From: Leptodactylus fallax
Lineage: Eukaryota > Chordata > Amphibia > Anura > Leptodactylidae
Length of the DNA: 64,000 nucleotides
Direction: 5' to 3'
Assembly: GCA_947044405.1 (NCBI GenBank)
Contig: CAMRHE010000012.1
Location: 8,180,001 to 8,244,000 of the forward strand
Program-made: the position numbers and the translations under genes
Shown here: one piece after another, positions 11,945-24,439 of the stretch
Layout of the letters: each line of letters opens with the position of its first letter
Numbering within the stretch: position 1 is the stretch's first letter
Notes under the pieces: generated by a model
The model's database searches: none
Told to the model about the DNA's origin: nothing
Seen by the model: the letters and a program-made list of their open reading frames with translations, nothing else

Positions 11945-12450
11945 GTCCACTATGGGGCATAATACCCTGTCAGGGACCACTGTAGAGCATAATCCCAGGT
12001 GCAGGGGCCACTATGGAGCATAATACAAGTGCAGGGGCCACTCTGGAGCATAATACAAGTGCAGGGCCACTATAGAGCATAATACCAAGTGCAGGGGCCA
12101 TTATAGAGCATAATCCCGGGTGCAGGGGCCACTATGGAGCATAATACAAGTGCAGGGGCCACTATGGAGGATAATACCAGTGCAGGGGCCACTATAGAGC
12201 ATAATACCAGTGCAGGGGCCACTATGGAGCATAATACCGGGTGCTGGGGCCACTGTGGAGCATAATAACGTGTGTAGGGGCCAATATGGAGCATAATACC
12301 ATGTGCAGGGGCCACTAGGGAGCATAAAACTGTTTGCAGGAGTTGCTGTGGAACATAATACCGTGTGCAGTGGCCACTGCGGGGCATAATACCGTGTGCA
12401 GGGGCCACTGCGGGCCATAATACTGTGTAATACTGTGTGCAGGAGCTGCT
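11945..12450. repeat. ~31-bp minisatellite in hAT-1
   Basis: About 16 tandem units follow the pattern ATAATACCGTGTGCAGGG then GCCACTATGGAGC, in 29-32 bp variants. Long open frames on the minus strand here are translations of the repeat and not genes. Homologous arrays occur at 20795-21400 and, inverted, at 24720-25110. Confidence 0.93.
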
Positions 12451-13235
12451 GTGGAACATTATAGTGTGTGTAAATGGGGCACTATAAACATGGGCTATGG
12501 CACCTGTTTATATTATACGCTGTCTGTTTATAGTGGCCGTGTGATGTAATTGTAGCCTTGTCACATACTGTAGACATGTACAGGACGAGGCTGTAGTTGC
12601 ATTACATGGCCGCTATGAGATGAATTACACTATGTAAACAGAGAAGCGGTCACGGCGCTTACACAGGTATCATTCAAACAGCTGATCAGTGGGGGTCCTG
12701 GGTTTTTGAGCCCCACTGATTAGTTTATTAATGACCTGGAAACCCTTTTAATTAGTTAACACCTGGGGTATTATTAATAAGGGGCACTATTTATACAGGG
12801 TACACTCGGATGTTATTAATATAAAGATGCACTTGGGGGTATTTTTCATTATGGCGGGTTATATCATATATTTTATAATTGGGGGTAGCAGCAGAATGGG
12901 GGCTTTGTGTAGGTGAGGACAATGTGGGTTGGATGCCTGGAAAAGTGAGGAGTCAAAGATGTCTGTGTTGCAAACTTTACAGAGACAAGTCACAGCTGGA
13001 AGAAGTGGTCATGGCGGTCCAGAGGGAAGAGAAGGGAAATGTGAAGGATTAATCAGAGACGTCACCTGTAAGTCACACAATGTTACTGCCCTGTATTCAC
13101 CTAAATGATAGAGGATAAATACCTGATTGATGGGGATCTGTCTGCTGAGACCCCCACTGAGCCTGAGAATTGGGTTTTTTTCTCCTCACTGGGTGGGAAT
13201 TCAGCCTGACTGCAGCCATATATATAGGTGTGTCA

Positions 13236-13373
13236 CTTGGTGGATGGACGAACCCTCGTGGCTCTCATTCACTTTAATGGGAGTGCCAAAGATAGCCGAA
13301 GTCCAGTACTCAGCTATCTGCGGCGCTCCTATTATAGAGAGTGGGGGCCACGTGGGCTCGTCCATCCACCAAG
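13236..13373. repeat. Inverted repeat inside hAT-1
   Basis: CTTGGTGGATGGACGA at 13236 pairs with TCGTCCATCCACCAAG ending at 13373, and the arms continue imperfectly inward (CGTGGCTCTC with GAGTGGGGGCCACG). It recurs inverted at about 19016-19158 in hAT-2. It may be an older MITE captured in the element. Confidence 0.8.
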
Positions 13374-13879
13374 CAGAAGATATGTGAAGTTACTTTCATT
13401 GTTAATGCCGTGTTGTTCATCTGATACTGAAGTAATACAGGAAGAAGAATTCTTAAAAACTGTTTTATAACTTTGTGTATTGTGTATATTGTGCGACAAT
13501 AACAGTGTGTTAAACTAGTAGCATGGAAACTCAATTTTTTTTTTTTTTGGGTGGGGGGGGCGTCTTTTTATAGTCCGCCTCAGGCAGCAAAGAGGCTAGG
13601 TTCACCACTGATTCCACCTCAAAATCAATGACAGAATTCGCCATGATTCTGACTCCCATTGTTTCAAAAATAAATATCCTACTCCATGTTGCTGAGGATT
13701 CCATGGTGGATTCAGCCGCAGAGTCCACAGCATGAGATTCTCTGCTGAATATGGCAATTCAGCTCTTCTTCAGTTTTCTGGAATTCCTCTTCATCTTCCC
13801 TCTGAACTTAGCCTAAGATGCTTAAGCATATTGAGATGAAGAGTCAACACCTTGAACTATGTATCATACTTGTCAAACC

Positions 13880-13913
13880 TTTTCCTGCAGGTTCAAGCCC
13901 CCCTAGGGGGACT

Positions 13914-13954
<41 letters not shown>

Positions 13955-14310
13955 AAAAGTTCTAAAACACCCCCTTTCCCTAGAATACATATAAAAGTAG
14001 AAAATTACTGTGAAACACATACACATTAGGTATCCCTGTGTCTGAAAATGCCTGGTCTACAAACTTATAAAAATATTTTTCCCATAGGGTGAACGTCATA
14101 GCGGGAAAAAAAAAATCAAAAGTGCTGGACCAACGTTTTTTTCACTATTTTGCCTCTGATTTGAATAAAAAGTGATCAAAGCAATAGACATTCCCCAAAA
14201 TGGTATAACTAAAAAGTACACCTGGCCCCGCAAAAATAGACGCCCTATGCATCCCCGTACAGCTGCAGGGCCACCTGTCAATGTGGCCTTTCAGCTGTTG
14301 CAAAACTACA
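13880..14310. repeat. Dispersed-repeat fragment with A tract
   Basis: GGTTCAAGCCCCCCTAGGGG leads into a 28-base A tract (about 13924-13951), and then into TTAGGTATCCC and CCCAAAATGG segments. A diverged relative with GGTTCAAGTCCCC and TTAGGTATCCCC lies at 47996-48169. The RGTTCAAGYCC motif resembles a pol III B box, but I see no convincing A box or tRNA fold. No gene was found. Confidence 0.5.
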
Positions 14311-15440
14311 ACTCACATATATTAAATATTTTACCACATTTTTTTACTTCTAAATTTTTTTTCCCTATTTTGCCCCTCTAAAATCTAGGTGCGTGTTATG
14401 GTCCAGTGCGTCTTATAGTCCAAAAAATACGGTATCTGAATGCCTGGACCTGAGGTTTTGCAGCAAAACATTGCCCAGGGTATCAAACTGCCTCCATAGT
14501 ACATCCTTCTGCCATCTCTTATTCAGGTAACCCTCGCACACACACAAAGACATCTACATGATAGAGCGCCTTCCTAGATGCTTGTGCAATGGGCTGATCA
14601 ATATTCAGTATATACAGGTCTGTTGCTTATTTAAAATCAGCTAAAATAGGAGATTTGCAGATTTGCTTTATTTCTCTCTTTGGGAGATCATTCACTGATT
14701 CCCTCCTCTGCAAGCAAATCCCTTTCTATGGAGTTATTTATTGTATGTGCTCAGGGAGCCTCTGAAATGTTGTCCAAATCAATATATTATAGGAAAGAAT
14801 CTACATCCCAGTGGTCCAGCATATGAATATAAGTCATTTCTTTTTATCTCTGTCCATATTTAATAAGTTGTTGAGAGGTTTATTATCGCTGTTTTATACT
14901 CGGATAGATTTTGGGGGAAAAACTCAAAGTTCCTTGTGTACAGATGTCTCCTTCATTTCATACATATGTCTTCATGTCATGTTACCTTATCACTTCACTT
15001 CTTGTCAATACCTCAGTCAGCAGTGGCATAGATAAAGATAAAGCAAAGAGGAGATGAAAGACCTTACCATGACAACTGTCTGGTGAAGAAATTCACACTG
15101 AGTAAAATTAACAATGCTTTATTTTTTTATAGGAAATATAAATTAGAACTGAATTATAGAAACAGTGACACTTATTTTAAGGATCACAGTAATTAGATTT
15201 GAGTCATTGTATTTCCACTCTGGCCAGGCAAATTTCAATAGCAGAACTCATATCTTATGTATTATTGCAGCCTGCATGACCCAACAACCATAAATCCAGT
15301 ATTAATTACATAAATCTCTTTGATATTCATATCCCGTGTATTAAGAAATATATATATATGAAATTATTTTCTTACTATGAGTCCAACAATTTACATACAT
15401 CCAAGTTTTCCAGTGATCAAGCACAAAAATACCGTCTATG
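14311..15440. other. No gene seen
   Basis: GTGCGTCTTATAGTCC and AAAAAATACGGTA near 14409-14433 look like the end of an old DNA-transposon fragment. The rest shows nothing recognisable. Confidence 0.45.
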
Positions 15441-15856
15441 TAAGGGTGGGTTCACACTTGCGCCGGCACTCCGTCCACCACGAATCCGACCTAAATGTCG
15501 GAAAACTGGATAGGGACTGGATAGGGAAACGTTTTCCGACGCTTTGCTTAAAACCCCATTCACTTGAATGGGTTTTTAAAGCAATGTGCGGGTGTGTGCT
15601 TACACCCTCTGTGCCGCGAAGCCGTTTTTTTTTCGTCAGAAACAAAGTCCTGCATGTCAGACTTTGTTTCCAGCGAAAAAAAAGGTTTTTTGACGCATAG
15701 GGTGTAAGCGCACACCCGCACATTGCTTTAAAAACCCATTCAAGTGAACGGGGTTTTAAGTAAAGCGTCGCAAATCTTTCCCTATCCAGTTTTCACCGAA
15801 ATTTAGGTCGGATTCGCGGCGGATGGAGTGCCGGCGCAAGTGTGAACCCACCCTTA
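15441..15856. repeat. 416-bp foldback MITE, GGGTTCACACTTGCG ends
   Basis: The block is almost entirely self-complementary. It starts TAAGGGTGGGTTCACACTTG, and its last 20 bases are the exact reverse complement. The arms stay paired for about 190 bp each, through CGGCACTCC, CCTAAAT-TCGG and CATTCA-TTGAA. The centre lies near AAGTCCTGCATGTCAGACTT (about 15642-15661). One arm of the family is present at 38336-38522. The open frames on both strands are by-products of the palindrome. Confidence 0.9.
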
Positions 15857-15911
15857 AAGTGATACTATTAGCAAACTCAGACAAAGACATTAGAGGGGTT
15901 TTACTGGGAGA

Positions 15912-16260
15912 AGATGGGATAAGATAAGCTTGTCTGCTTTTTTCCAGAAGCAGTTCCATAGATTGTGTTGAGTATTGCAGCTTCACAGGTATTGCAGTCT
16001 GTCTTTGGATGAAAGCTGGCATATTTTTATTTTATCCCAGTACAACTCCAGTAATAGTTATATTCGCTAGGCTAGGTTCACACTAGCGTTTTACTCCCCG
16101 GAGAGGCCGTCCACTAAAAAAAAAAGTTACCCACAGATTCCCACGGACCCCATAGACTATGATGTAATGGCGTGCAGGACTTTTCTCTCTGACGATTTTA
16201 GACGGAATCTGTGGCAGAGTCTCCTAAGGAGACTCCAACACAGATGTGAAACTAGCCTTA
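15912..16260. repeat. Dispersed repeat, copy 2 (matches 5940-6453)
   Basis: This shares the GGGATAAGATAAGC start, the CTTCACAGGTATTG block and the TTTTCTCTCTGACGATTTTA block with 5940-6453, in the same order. The inner part 16068-16260 has inverted ends TAGGCTAGGTTCACACT and GATGTGAAACTAGCCTTA, so it may be a MITE inside a larger repeat. Confidence 0.65.
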
Positions 16261-18777
16261 TTTGTACAATTTTTACATTTCCTTATTCAGTTATTTAGCA
16301 CTAAGAGATAATTATCCAGTGTATCTTACATATACAAAAGATACTGCAGAAGAAGTACATTTCAATATTCTGCAATTACAGCCCCAATTGCTAGCAAATC
16401 ATTAACTGAAATAAGATGCAAACCTATTTATGTCTAGCTTGCTCTGAGGGCTGTCTTTACAGACCAAAAACAATCATTGCAGGGCAAGAGGGGGTTGGGG
16501 AAATTTATCAAACTCGGAATTCTGGTGTGAAAAAGTTGCAAATTAAGAATTTGTGACTATATGCTCAAACATTTTCCAACAAACATTTTCTAATTTTACA
16601 TGCTGCTCTCTCCGAGTTTGAAAAGTACGATGGTGGGCATGGAACCTGTCACTAGTACAGCAGATTTATCAAATGCAACCTTGCTTCATTAAGTGGGTGG
16701 CATAGAAAGAGTTTCCATCTAATGAGGCAGACTTATCAGTGTATTAAATAGCTTGAATGCTGCCACACCTTAAGATGACCATATATTTGCCATAAATCTT
16801 TAGTGAATGAACAGAATAATCAGAAATTTACATAATGTTTAAATATATTTTTTTTAATTTTTATGTGACAAGAATTCCCTGTACATTTCTAAGGATGTCA
16901 GAAGGCATTTGGAAAGTGCCTTAAGTTCAAGCAGTCCCTGGCCTTCCACTTGTGGCCAGTGGTGTAACTTGGAACTGTGCAGAGGCCCAGGAGCCTTAAG
17001 AGACCTATAAGGTGTTTCTTCTCAATATAAAGAGGCTGGTACTATAAACAATACGTTATAATTGAGTGTCCTGGTACAAACTGTGCATTGGGGTGCAGGA
17101 GCTTCATGTTATGTTTTAGCATATTGTCTATTTCAATGACTATGGAGGCCCATTGTTTGATTTGTTGTCTTAGATGAGGAATATTAACAGCCATCTACAA
17201 CAATCTTCATAAATGTATGTCTATAAAACTTGTTTATATAAGTCAGTCAACATTTTCATGTTTCAAAAAGTGGACTTGAAAAAATCTCATAAGAAATACA
17301 GAATACTGCTCTCACACAACAACTTATCCATTGACTTATTCAGAATGCTAAATCACTTTGCAAAAGACCTGACCACTAAACATAGCGGAATGGATGTTAG
17401 CAGCGGGCTGTCTGTATTTCTTGGCTTCTAAAAGATTATTTTTCTCCTGGACATTTTGCTGAAAGCTTAGGAATCCTTTGTTTAAGTGTATCTCATTTCA
17501 CATGTTCTTACTGCTTGAGTTCCTGCAGTAACTACATTTCTTCAGAGCTCTGTAATAGTAAAAGTCAGAAAGATTGTTTGCTTTTTGATGTTGGATGGTT
17601 ATTACACATGACTTAGGTGCTATAAACTGTTTGTACGTCTGATCAAGTAACACATAATAAACTTGCTCACATCAATTCTACATACATGGTCTGCCTTCAA
17701 GTTTACAGTGTCTGTATTTCTCATATTAAACCTAAAGAATTGTAAAGTAAAATGTACAATTATATGTACATCTGTACATAAGTACAGATTAATGACACCT
17801 GCAAGCTAAAAAGAAATATCAACCAATGGCAATCAGACATATAAAGAAAATGAGACACCAATACACCTGCCTCAATTTTTCACAAAGTGGTGGTGGGTCA
17901 AAGCTGCGGCATGTAATACCGGCAAGACTTAGCACCACCTGGGAGATCGGAAAGATGTAATTCTAAAGTCAGCAATTTCTTATTTACATAACTGTAGCTG
18001 CCCTGCATTTGTTTTGAAGGGAACCATTCAAAATATCTACATTTAATATCTGAAATCATCTGCAGGTTGTTGCTTAAGAACAGTGTTATTCTAACTGCAG
18101 TATGATATGGATCTTTTGTGCTCGGTATTGTGTGACATAAGTCTTCACTGGAGAGGAGGCCTTTGTACTGTTTTCACAGTGGATTTCTTTCATTTATGTT
18201 ATATAAATTACCTATTTTAATACTGGAAGAAAACCTTAACAATTTCCAGTTGTTGATTCAGTCTTCAGAAATAGAAATTTCTATCTACAGTAATTCTTAT
18301 GAGCTCTGTAAAGCTACTCTTACATCTCTGGCAATACTGTCCAAAATCATATTCAGTAGCATGCCTAGATAAAGCATTATCCTAATAGGTGAATAAAACT
18401 CATTGACATAATCATACTAAGGCCTCATGCACACATTCAGGTTCTATAAACTAACAATTTGAAGGAAACCATACTAGTGCACCCTTAATCTTTTATGGGG
18501 GCTACCGTACTGTATATATTTTGTATGATTTTTTTTATGAATGCTTTCTTGGTCAGTGCAGCCTAATTTTGTTTGTTTCACTATGCGGTATTATTACAAT
18601 TACCATAACATTTCTATCCACAGTGTGGTTGATCAAAGTCCTCCTTCTTTCTGTGCTCCAGCAATATAGACACCCATGCAATAAAATCATGCAGATAACT
18701 GAAGAGCTCCAGCAGAAGAGAGAGTCTGTGCTCTAGTCATAGCAACCCAATGCATGCACTGGTAGAAGGACTGCAAG
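16261..18777. other. No gene seen; probably non-repetitive
   Basis: CAGTGGTGTAACTTGGAA at about 16969 looks like the terminus of a hAT-type repeat, but I could not find a partner end or duplications. No open frame has recognisable protein features. Confidence 0.45.
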
Positions 18778-20006
18778 ACTGTATGCAGTGGTGAACCTAG
18801 CCTCTTTGCTGCCTGAGGCGGGCTATAGAAAGACGTCCCCCCCCCTCAAAAAAATAAATAAATTGAGTTTCCATGCTACTAGCTTCGCACACTGCTATCA
18901 TTGCACAATATACACAAAGTTATAAAACAGTTTTTAAGAATTCTTCTTACTGTATTACTTCAGTATCAGATCAACAGCACGGCATTAACAATGAAAGTAA
19001 CTTCACATATCTTCTGCTTGGTGGATGGACGAGCCCACGTGGCCCCCACTCTCTATAATAGGAGCGCCGCAGATAGCTGAGTACTGGACTTCGGCTATCT
19101 TTGGCACTCCCATTAAAGTGAATGAGAGTCACGAGGGTTCGTCCATCCACCAAGTGACACACCTATATATATGGCTGCAGTCAGGCTGAATTCCCACCCA
19201 GTGGGGAGAAAAAACCCAATTCTCAGGCTCAGTGGGGGTCTCAGCAGACAGACCCCCATCAATCAGGTATTTATCCTCTATCATTTAGGTGAATACAGGG
19301 CAGTAACATTTTGTGACTTACAGGTGACGTCTCTGACTAATCGGTCACATTTCCTTTCTCTTCCCTCTGGACCGCCATGACCACTTCTTCCAGCTGTGAC
19401 TTGTCTCTGTAAAGTTTGCAACACAGACATCTTTGGCTCCTTACTTTTCCAGGCATCTAACCCACATTGTCCTCACCTACACAAAGCCCCCATCGTGCTG
19501 CTACCCCAATTATAAAATATAGGATATAACCCCATAGAATGAGTAATATCCCCAAGTTCATCTTTATATTAATAATGTCCATGTGTACCCTGTATAAATA
19601 GTGCCCCTTATCAATGCCCCGTGTACCCCCATAAATAGTGCCCCTTATTAATATTGTCCCATGCGTACCTTGTATACATAGCGCCCCTTATCAATGCCCC
19701 AGGTGTTAACTAATTAAAAGGTTTTCCAGGACATTAATAAACTAATCAGTGGGGCTCAAAAACTCTGGACCCCCACTGATCAGCTGTGTGAATGAACCAT
19801 AGTACCTGTGTAAGCGCTGTGTCCGCTTCTCTGTTTACATAGTGTCATACATCTCATAGCGGCCATGTAATGTAACTACAGCCTCGTCCTATACACGTCT
19901 ATGTTATATGACTGTAATTGCATCACATGATCACTATAAACAGACAGCGTGTGATATAAACAGGCTCCATGGCCCCTTCATACAGCTGATCAGAGTGGGG
20001 GGTCCA

Positions 20007-22050
20007 CAGGGGCGCACCGCTAATGAGGCGAGGTGAGGCGGCCGCCTCGGGCGGCACTGTCCGGGGGGGCGGCATTTTACTATTTCATGTAAGCCAGCCC
20101 AGGACAGGCCGCTTTAAAAAAAAAACAAAAAACAGAGCTGAGCGCGGCCTGTCCTGGGCTGGTTTACAAGACGTCGCATCTCAGTGCAGGCGGCGACACA
20201 ATGACGTCATCACGCCACCTACGCTGAGGCACAGACGTCGCGGACAAGAGGAGAAGGCTTTTATTATATACATATATAAATAGGCTGTTACCTGTTGGAG
20301 TATCCCCGGCAGGTAACGGCCTATTTATTTACCTACCCCGCGTCTGCTCGTGGCCGCCCCCCGCTTCCCCTTCTGCTATGGGCCGCAGAAAGGGAAGTGG
20401 ATTCCGCTGTGAGCGGCCGCGGGCATTGGTAAGTTAGGCCGCGGGCCGCAAATACTACTATTATTATACTCCGGGGTCTATTCAGACCCCGGAGTATAAT
20501 AATCGGAGGCCTAGGGTTGGTGAGGGAACATAAAAAACAGTGTTACTCACCTCCTGCGATCCGATGTAACTCCGAGCAGGCTTGAGGCCTGTGGTGACGT
20601 CATCAGGTCGCGTCGCCGGCCTGATCACGTGACGTGTGTGCGCAATTAAACAGGGCCGAAAGCTGCAAGGAGTGCACCGGTGTCCAGGATAGGTAAGTAA
20701 CTGTGATTTTTATGTTTGTATCCTCCCCTGGGTCTCCAATCATTATACTCTGAGGTCTGAAAAGACCCCAGAGTATAATAATAGTTCATGGGTCGGCCAC
20801 TATGGGGCATAATACCCTGTGCAGGGACCACTGTAGAGCATAATACCCTGTGCAGGGGCCACTCTGGAGCATAATACAAGAACAGGGGCCACTATAGAGC
20901 ATAATACCGAGTGCAGGGGCCACTATAGAGCATAATACAAGTGCAGGGGCCACTATGGAGCATAATAGCAGTGCAAGGGCCACTATGGAGGATAATACCA
21001 GTGCAGGGGCCACTATGGAGCATAATACCCTGTGCAGGGGCCACTCTGGAGCATAATACCCTGTGCAGGGGCCACTATGGAGCATAATACCCTGTGCAGG
21101 GGCCACTCTGGAGCATAATACTGTGTGCTGGGGCCACTATAGAGCATAATAGAAGTGTAGGGGCCACTATGGAGCATAATACCAGTGCAGGGGCCAATAT
21201 GGGGCATAAAACTGTGTGCAGGAGTTGCTGCGGAACATAATACCGTGTGCAGTGGCCAATGCGGGGCATAATACCGTGAGCAGGGGCCACTATGGAGCAT
21301 AATACCGTGTGCAGGGGCCGCTGAGAGGCATAATCCAGTGTGCAGGGGCGCGTTGCGGGCCATAACACTGTGTAATACTGTGTGCAGGGGCTGCTGTGGA
21401 ACTTTATAGTGTGTGTAAATGGGGCGCTATAAACATGGGCTATGGCACCTGTTTATATTATACGCTGTCTGTTTATAGTGACCGTGTGATGTAATTGTAG
21501 CCTTGTCACATACTGTAGACATGTACAGGACAAGGCTGCAGTTATATTACATGGCCGCTATGAGATGAAATACAGTATGTAAACAGAGAAGCGGTCACGG
21601 CGCTTACACAGGTACCATTCAAACAGCTGATCAGTGGGGGTCCTGGGTTTTTGAACCCCACTGATTAGTTTATTAATGACCTGGAAAACCTTTTAATTAG
21701 TTAACACCTGGGGTATTATTAATAAGGGGCACTATTTATACAGGGTACACACGGACATTATTAATATAAAGATGCACTTGGGAGTATTATTCATTATGGG
21801 GGATTATATCATATATTTTATAATTGGGGGTAGCAGCAGGATGGGGGCTTTGTGTACGTGAGGACAATGTGGGTTGGATGCCTGGAAAAGTGAGGAGCCA
21901 AAGATGTCTGTGTTGCAACCTTTACAGAGACAAGTCACAGCTGGAAGAAGTGGTCATGGCGGTCCAGAGGGAAGAGAAAGGAAATGTGACCGATTAGTCA
22001 GAGACGTCACCTGTAAGTCACAAAATGTTACTGCCCTGTATTCACCTAAA
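20007..22050 (+). mobile_element. Inner hAT-1-family copy lacking its right end
   Basis: This starts CAGGGGCGCACCGC and matches hAT-1 from 11132 to about 13106, including the GC-rich block, both hairpins and the tandem array. It stops at TTCACCTAAATGG, about 500 bp short of the hAT-1 right terminus, and runs straight into outer-element sequence. The eight bases before 20007 do not match those after 22050. Either the right end was deleted after insertion or the join arose by recombination or template switching. Confidence 0.8.
20795..21400. repeat. ~31-bp minisatellite in hAT-2
   Basis: About 19 tandem units of the GTGCAGGGGCCACTATGGAG type run in the same orientation as in hAT-1. Open frames on the minus strand are repeat translations. 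Confidence 0.92.
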
Positions 22051-22573
22051 TGGTATTATTCTCCATAGTGACCCCTGCACACGGTATTATGCCCCATTGT
22101 AGACCACCCATGAACTTTTATTATACTCCGGGGTCTTTTCAGACCCCAGGGTATAATGATCGGCCTCACTTACCTATCCCCGATCCTGCTCACAGCCGCT
22201 TCTGCTCCCCCCTTCTGTGTCCCATAGCAGAAGGGGAAGTGGAGGCGGCCACGAGCAGGAGCGAGGATAGGTAACTAAATAGGCCGTTAGCTGCTGGGGT
22301 TACTCCAGTAGGTAATGGCCTATTTATTTAAAAAAAAAAAAATAAAAATTATCCTCACCTATCCCTTGATGGAACTGCCGCCTTCTCTTCTTGACCTGCA
22401 TCATTGTATTGCCGCCTGCGCTGAGATGTGGACGTCTCATAAGCCAGCCCAGGACAGGTCCCGCTGAGCTTTGTTTTTGTTTTTTTAAAGCAGCCTGTCT
22501 TGGGCTGGTTTATGAATGCCGCCCCTCCAGTCGCCTCACTTCGCCTCATTAGAGGTGCGCCACTGACTGTATG

Positions 22574-22904
22574 GCTGCATTTCTATGAGGGTAATTTTGA
22601 TATCAACCTCATAGCTACGACCCTGATAGTGTCAGGTCAGATAGTGCACCTTATTTGGATCTGTACCTGCAGACAGGAAATTGCAGACACTTTGCAGATT
22701 GAGGAGAGACTTAGAACAAACTGTATAAGAGGAAGCCACGGTCAAAGTGAAGGTTTCTAAAGTGCTTTATGGATCACTGTCTCCTGAGTCTTAATCCTGC
22801 ACTCACAATCAAAGGCACTCCAACCACCATCAGGCTCAGGGTACTGCATCTATTGCAATGAATAGGAACTTTACAGAATAACCTTCTTTCTGAATAGCAT
22901 GGCT
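22574..22904. other. No gene seen
   Basis: This is the sequence between the right duplication of hAT-2 and the recognisable part of the old Tc1 relic. Nothing else was identified. Confidence 0.45.
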
Positions 22905-23195
22905 AGGTGACAAAGGACATAGTTTTGTCTTCTGCTGGATCATTGAATTCAAGTGTTTCATTCAATCCCATTGCCACAGGTATATAAAACTCAGCACCTA
23001 CACCTAGCCATGCAGTCTCAATCAAGAGCTCACTGAATTCCAATGTAGTCATGTAATGCCTGACATCAGCAAGCATAATGTCAAGCATCGGATAACATGG
23101 AGCAGTGGAAACGTGTTCTATAGAGTGATGAATCATGCTTGTTTATCTGGCAGTCTAATGGAATAGCCTGGGTTTAGCAAATGCCAGGAGAACTG
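22905..23195 (+). pseudogene. Tc1-E relic, left part
   Basis: This is an old, heavily deleted Tc1-like element in plus orientation. The last ~95 bases translate, with frameshifts, to a WKRVLWSDESCLFIWQS-like stretch followed by an MPGERY-like end, the region of the first catalytic Asp in Tc1 transposases. Upstream is 5' non-coding sequence (CAATCCCATTGCCACAGG). The reading frame continues at 32592 after removing the inserted Tc1-C1: GAACTG-TA-CCTGCC restores a Leu-Tyr-Leu-Pro-Asp-Cys reading. Much of the N-terminal coding region is missing. Confidence 0.75.
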
Positions 23196-23410
23196 TACAG
23201 TGGAGTAAAAAAGTATTTAGTCAGCCACCAATTGTGCAAGTTCTCCCACTTAAAAAGATGAGAGAGGCCTGTAATTGTCATCATAGGTAGACCTCAACTA
23301 TGAGAGACAAAATGAGAAAACATATCTAGAAAATCACATTGTCTGATTTTTAAAGAATTTATTTGCAAATTATGGTGGAAAATAAGTATTTGGTCAATAA
23401 CAAAAGTTCA

Positions 23411-24213
23411 TCTCAATATTTTGTTATATATCCTTTGTTGGCAATGACAGAGGTCAAACGTTTTCTGTAAGTCTTCACAAGGTTGGCACACACTGTTGCT
23501 GGTATGTTGGCCCATTCCTCCATGCAGATCTCCTCTAGAGTAGTGATGTTTTGGTGCTGTCGCTGGGCAACACGGACTTTCAACTCCCTTCAAAGGTTTT
23601 CTATGGGGTTGAAATCTGGAGACTGGCTAGGCCACTCTAAGACCTTGAAATACTTCTTACGAAACCACGCCTTCGTTGCCCTGGCAGTGTGCTTGGGATC
23701 ATTGTCATGCTGAAAGACCCAGTCACGTTTCATCTTCAATGTCCTTGCTGATGGAAAGAGGTTTGCACTCAAAATCTCACGATACAGGGCCCCATTCATT
23801 CTTTCATGTACACAGATCAGTCGTCCTGGTCCCTTTGCAGAGAAACAGCCCCAAAGCATGATGTTGCCACCCTCATGCTTCACAGTAGGTATGGTGTTAT
23901 TTGGATGCAACTCAGCATTCACTCTCCTCCAAACACGGCGAGTTGTGTTTCTACCAAACAGTTCTACTTTGGTTTCATCTGACCATATGACATTCTCCCA
24001 ATACTCTTCTGGAACATCCAAATGCTCTCTAGCAAATTTCAGACGGGCCCGGATATGTACTGGCTTAAGCAGGGGGACACGTCTGACACTGCAGGATCTG
24101 AGTCCCTGGCGGCGTAGTGTGCTACTGATGGTAGCCTTTGTTACGTTAGTCCCAGCTTTCTGCAGGTCATTCACTAGGTCCCCCCGTGTGGTTCTAGGAT
24201 TTTTGCTCACGTT
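23411..24213 (-). pseudogene. Tc1-C1 transposase, central and C-terminal part
   Basis: From 24210 leftward the minus strand encodes the second half of the DNA-binding region and the DDE domain. The catalytic motifs are visible as [21 protein letters not shown] and SPDFNPIEN. The second Asp and the Glu are 34 residues apart (DD34E). A TGA replaces the Trp codon right after PIENL at about 23590, and similarity continues beyond it to about 23411 ([11 protein letters not shown], then a VIANKGY-like end). The N-terminal part lies on the other side of the L1 at 32042-32226. Premature stop plus L1 disruption make it non-functional. Confidence 0.9.
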
Positions 24214-24439
24214 CTTGTGATCATTTTGTTTTGTTTTTTTTATTCAAAGTTTTTATTGGTTTTACATTAACAATAGTGAAAACAGATGCAAATAAATACA
24301 TACAGCGGCAAGGTACAGTTATTCGTGAGTACATTGAAGTGAGTTACAATGATGCTTACAAGAGATGCTGAATAATACATAATGGTACATAGCTTATGCA
24401 ATGCTTAACATATCAGTACGGGGTAAAGACCATATAGAG

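Larger units (their letters stand above)
11132..13610 (+). mobile_element. hAT-1: hAT-type non-autonomous element with minisatellite
   Basis: The element starts CAGGGGCGCATCGC and ends AGGTTCACCACTG, giving short imperfect termini of the form CAGNGGNGNANC. It is flanked by an exact 8-bp direct repeat, ATTCCACC, at 11124-11131 and 13611-13618. CAG ends with 8-bp duplications indicate the hAT superfamily. The 2479-bp interior codes for nothing recognisable. In order it holds a hairpin around GTAAACCAGCCCAGGACAGG (about 11213-11286), a GC-rich block, two strong hairpins (11610-11653 and 11892-11929), a ~31-bp tandem array (11945-12450), and an inverted repeat (13236-13373). Its family is also found inverted at 18786-22565, and its left interior is shared with 24440-25958. 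Confidence 0.88.
18786..22565 (-). mobile_element. hAT-2: hAT-1-family element with a second copy nested inside
   Basis: The block starts CAGTGGTGAACCTAG and ends AGAGGTGCGCCACTG. It is flanked by an exact 8-bp repeat ACTGTATG at 18778-18785 and 22566-22573. The outer element is in minus orientation relative to hAT-1: 18786-20006 corresponds to the right part of hAT-1 inverted, and 22051-22565 to its left part inverted. Between them lies a plus-orientation copy (20007-22050). The composite is therefore a 3780-bp near-palindrome with no coding capacity. Confidence 0.88.

Noticed and set aside
12070..12459. Long open frames on the minus strand with repeated GIMLHSGPCT-like peptides (also 20786-21368)
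   Set aside because: They are translations of the 31-bp minisatellite, occur in two frames at once and have no independent start or domain.
15377..15723. Opposed open frames of about 100 residues
   Set aside because: Both come from the two arms of the foldback and mirror each other.
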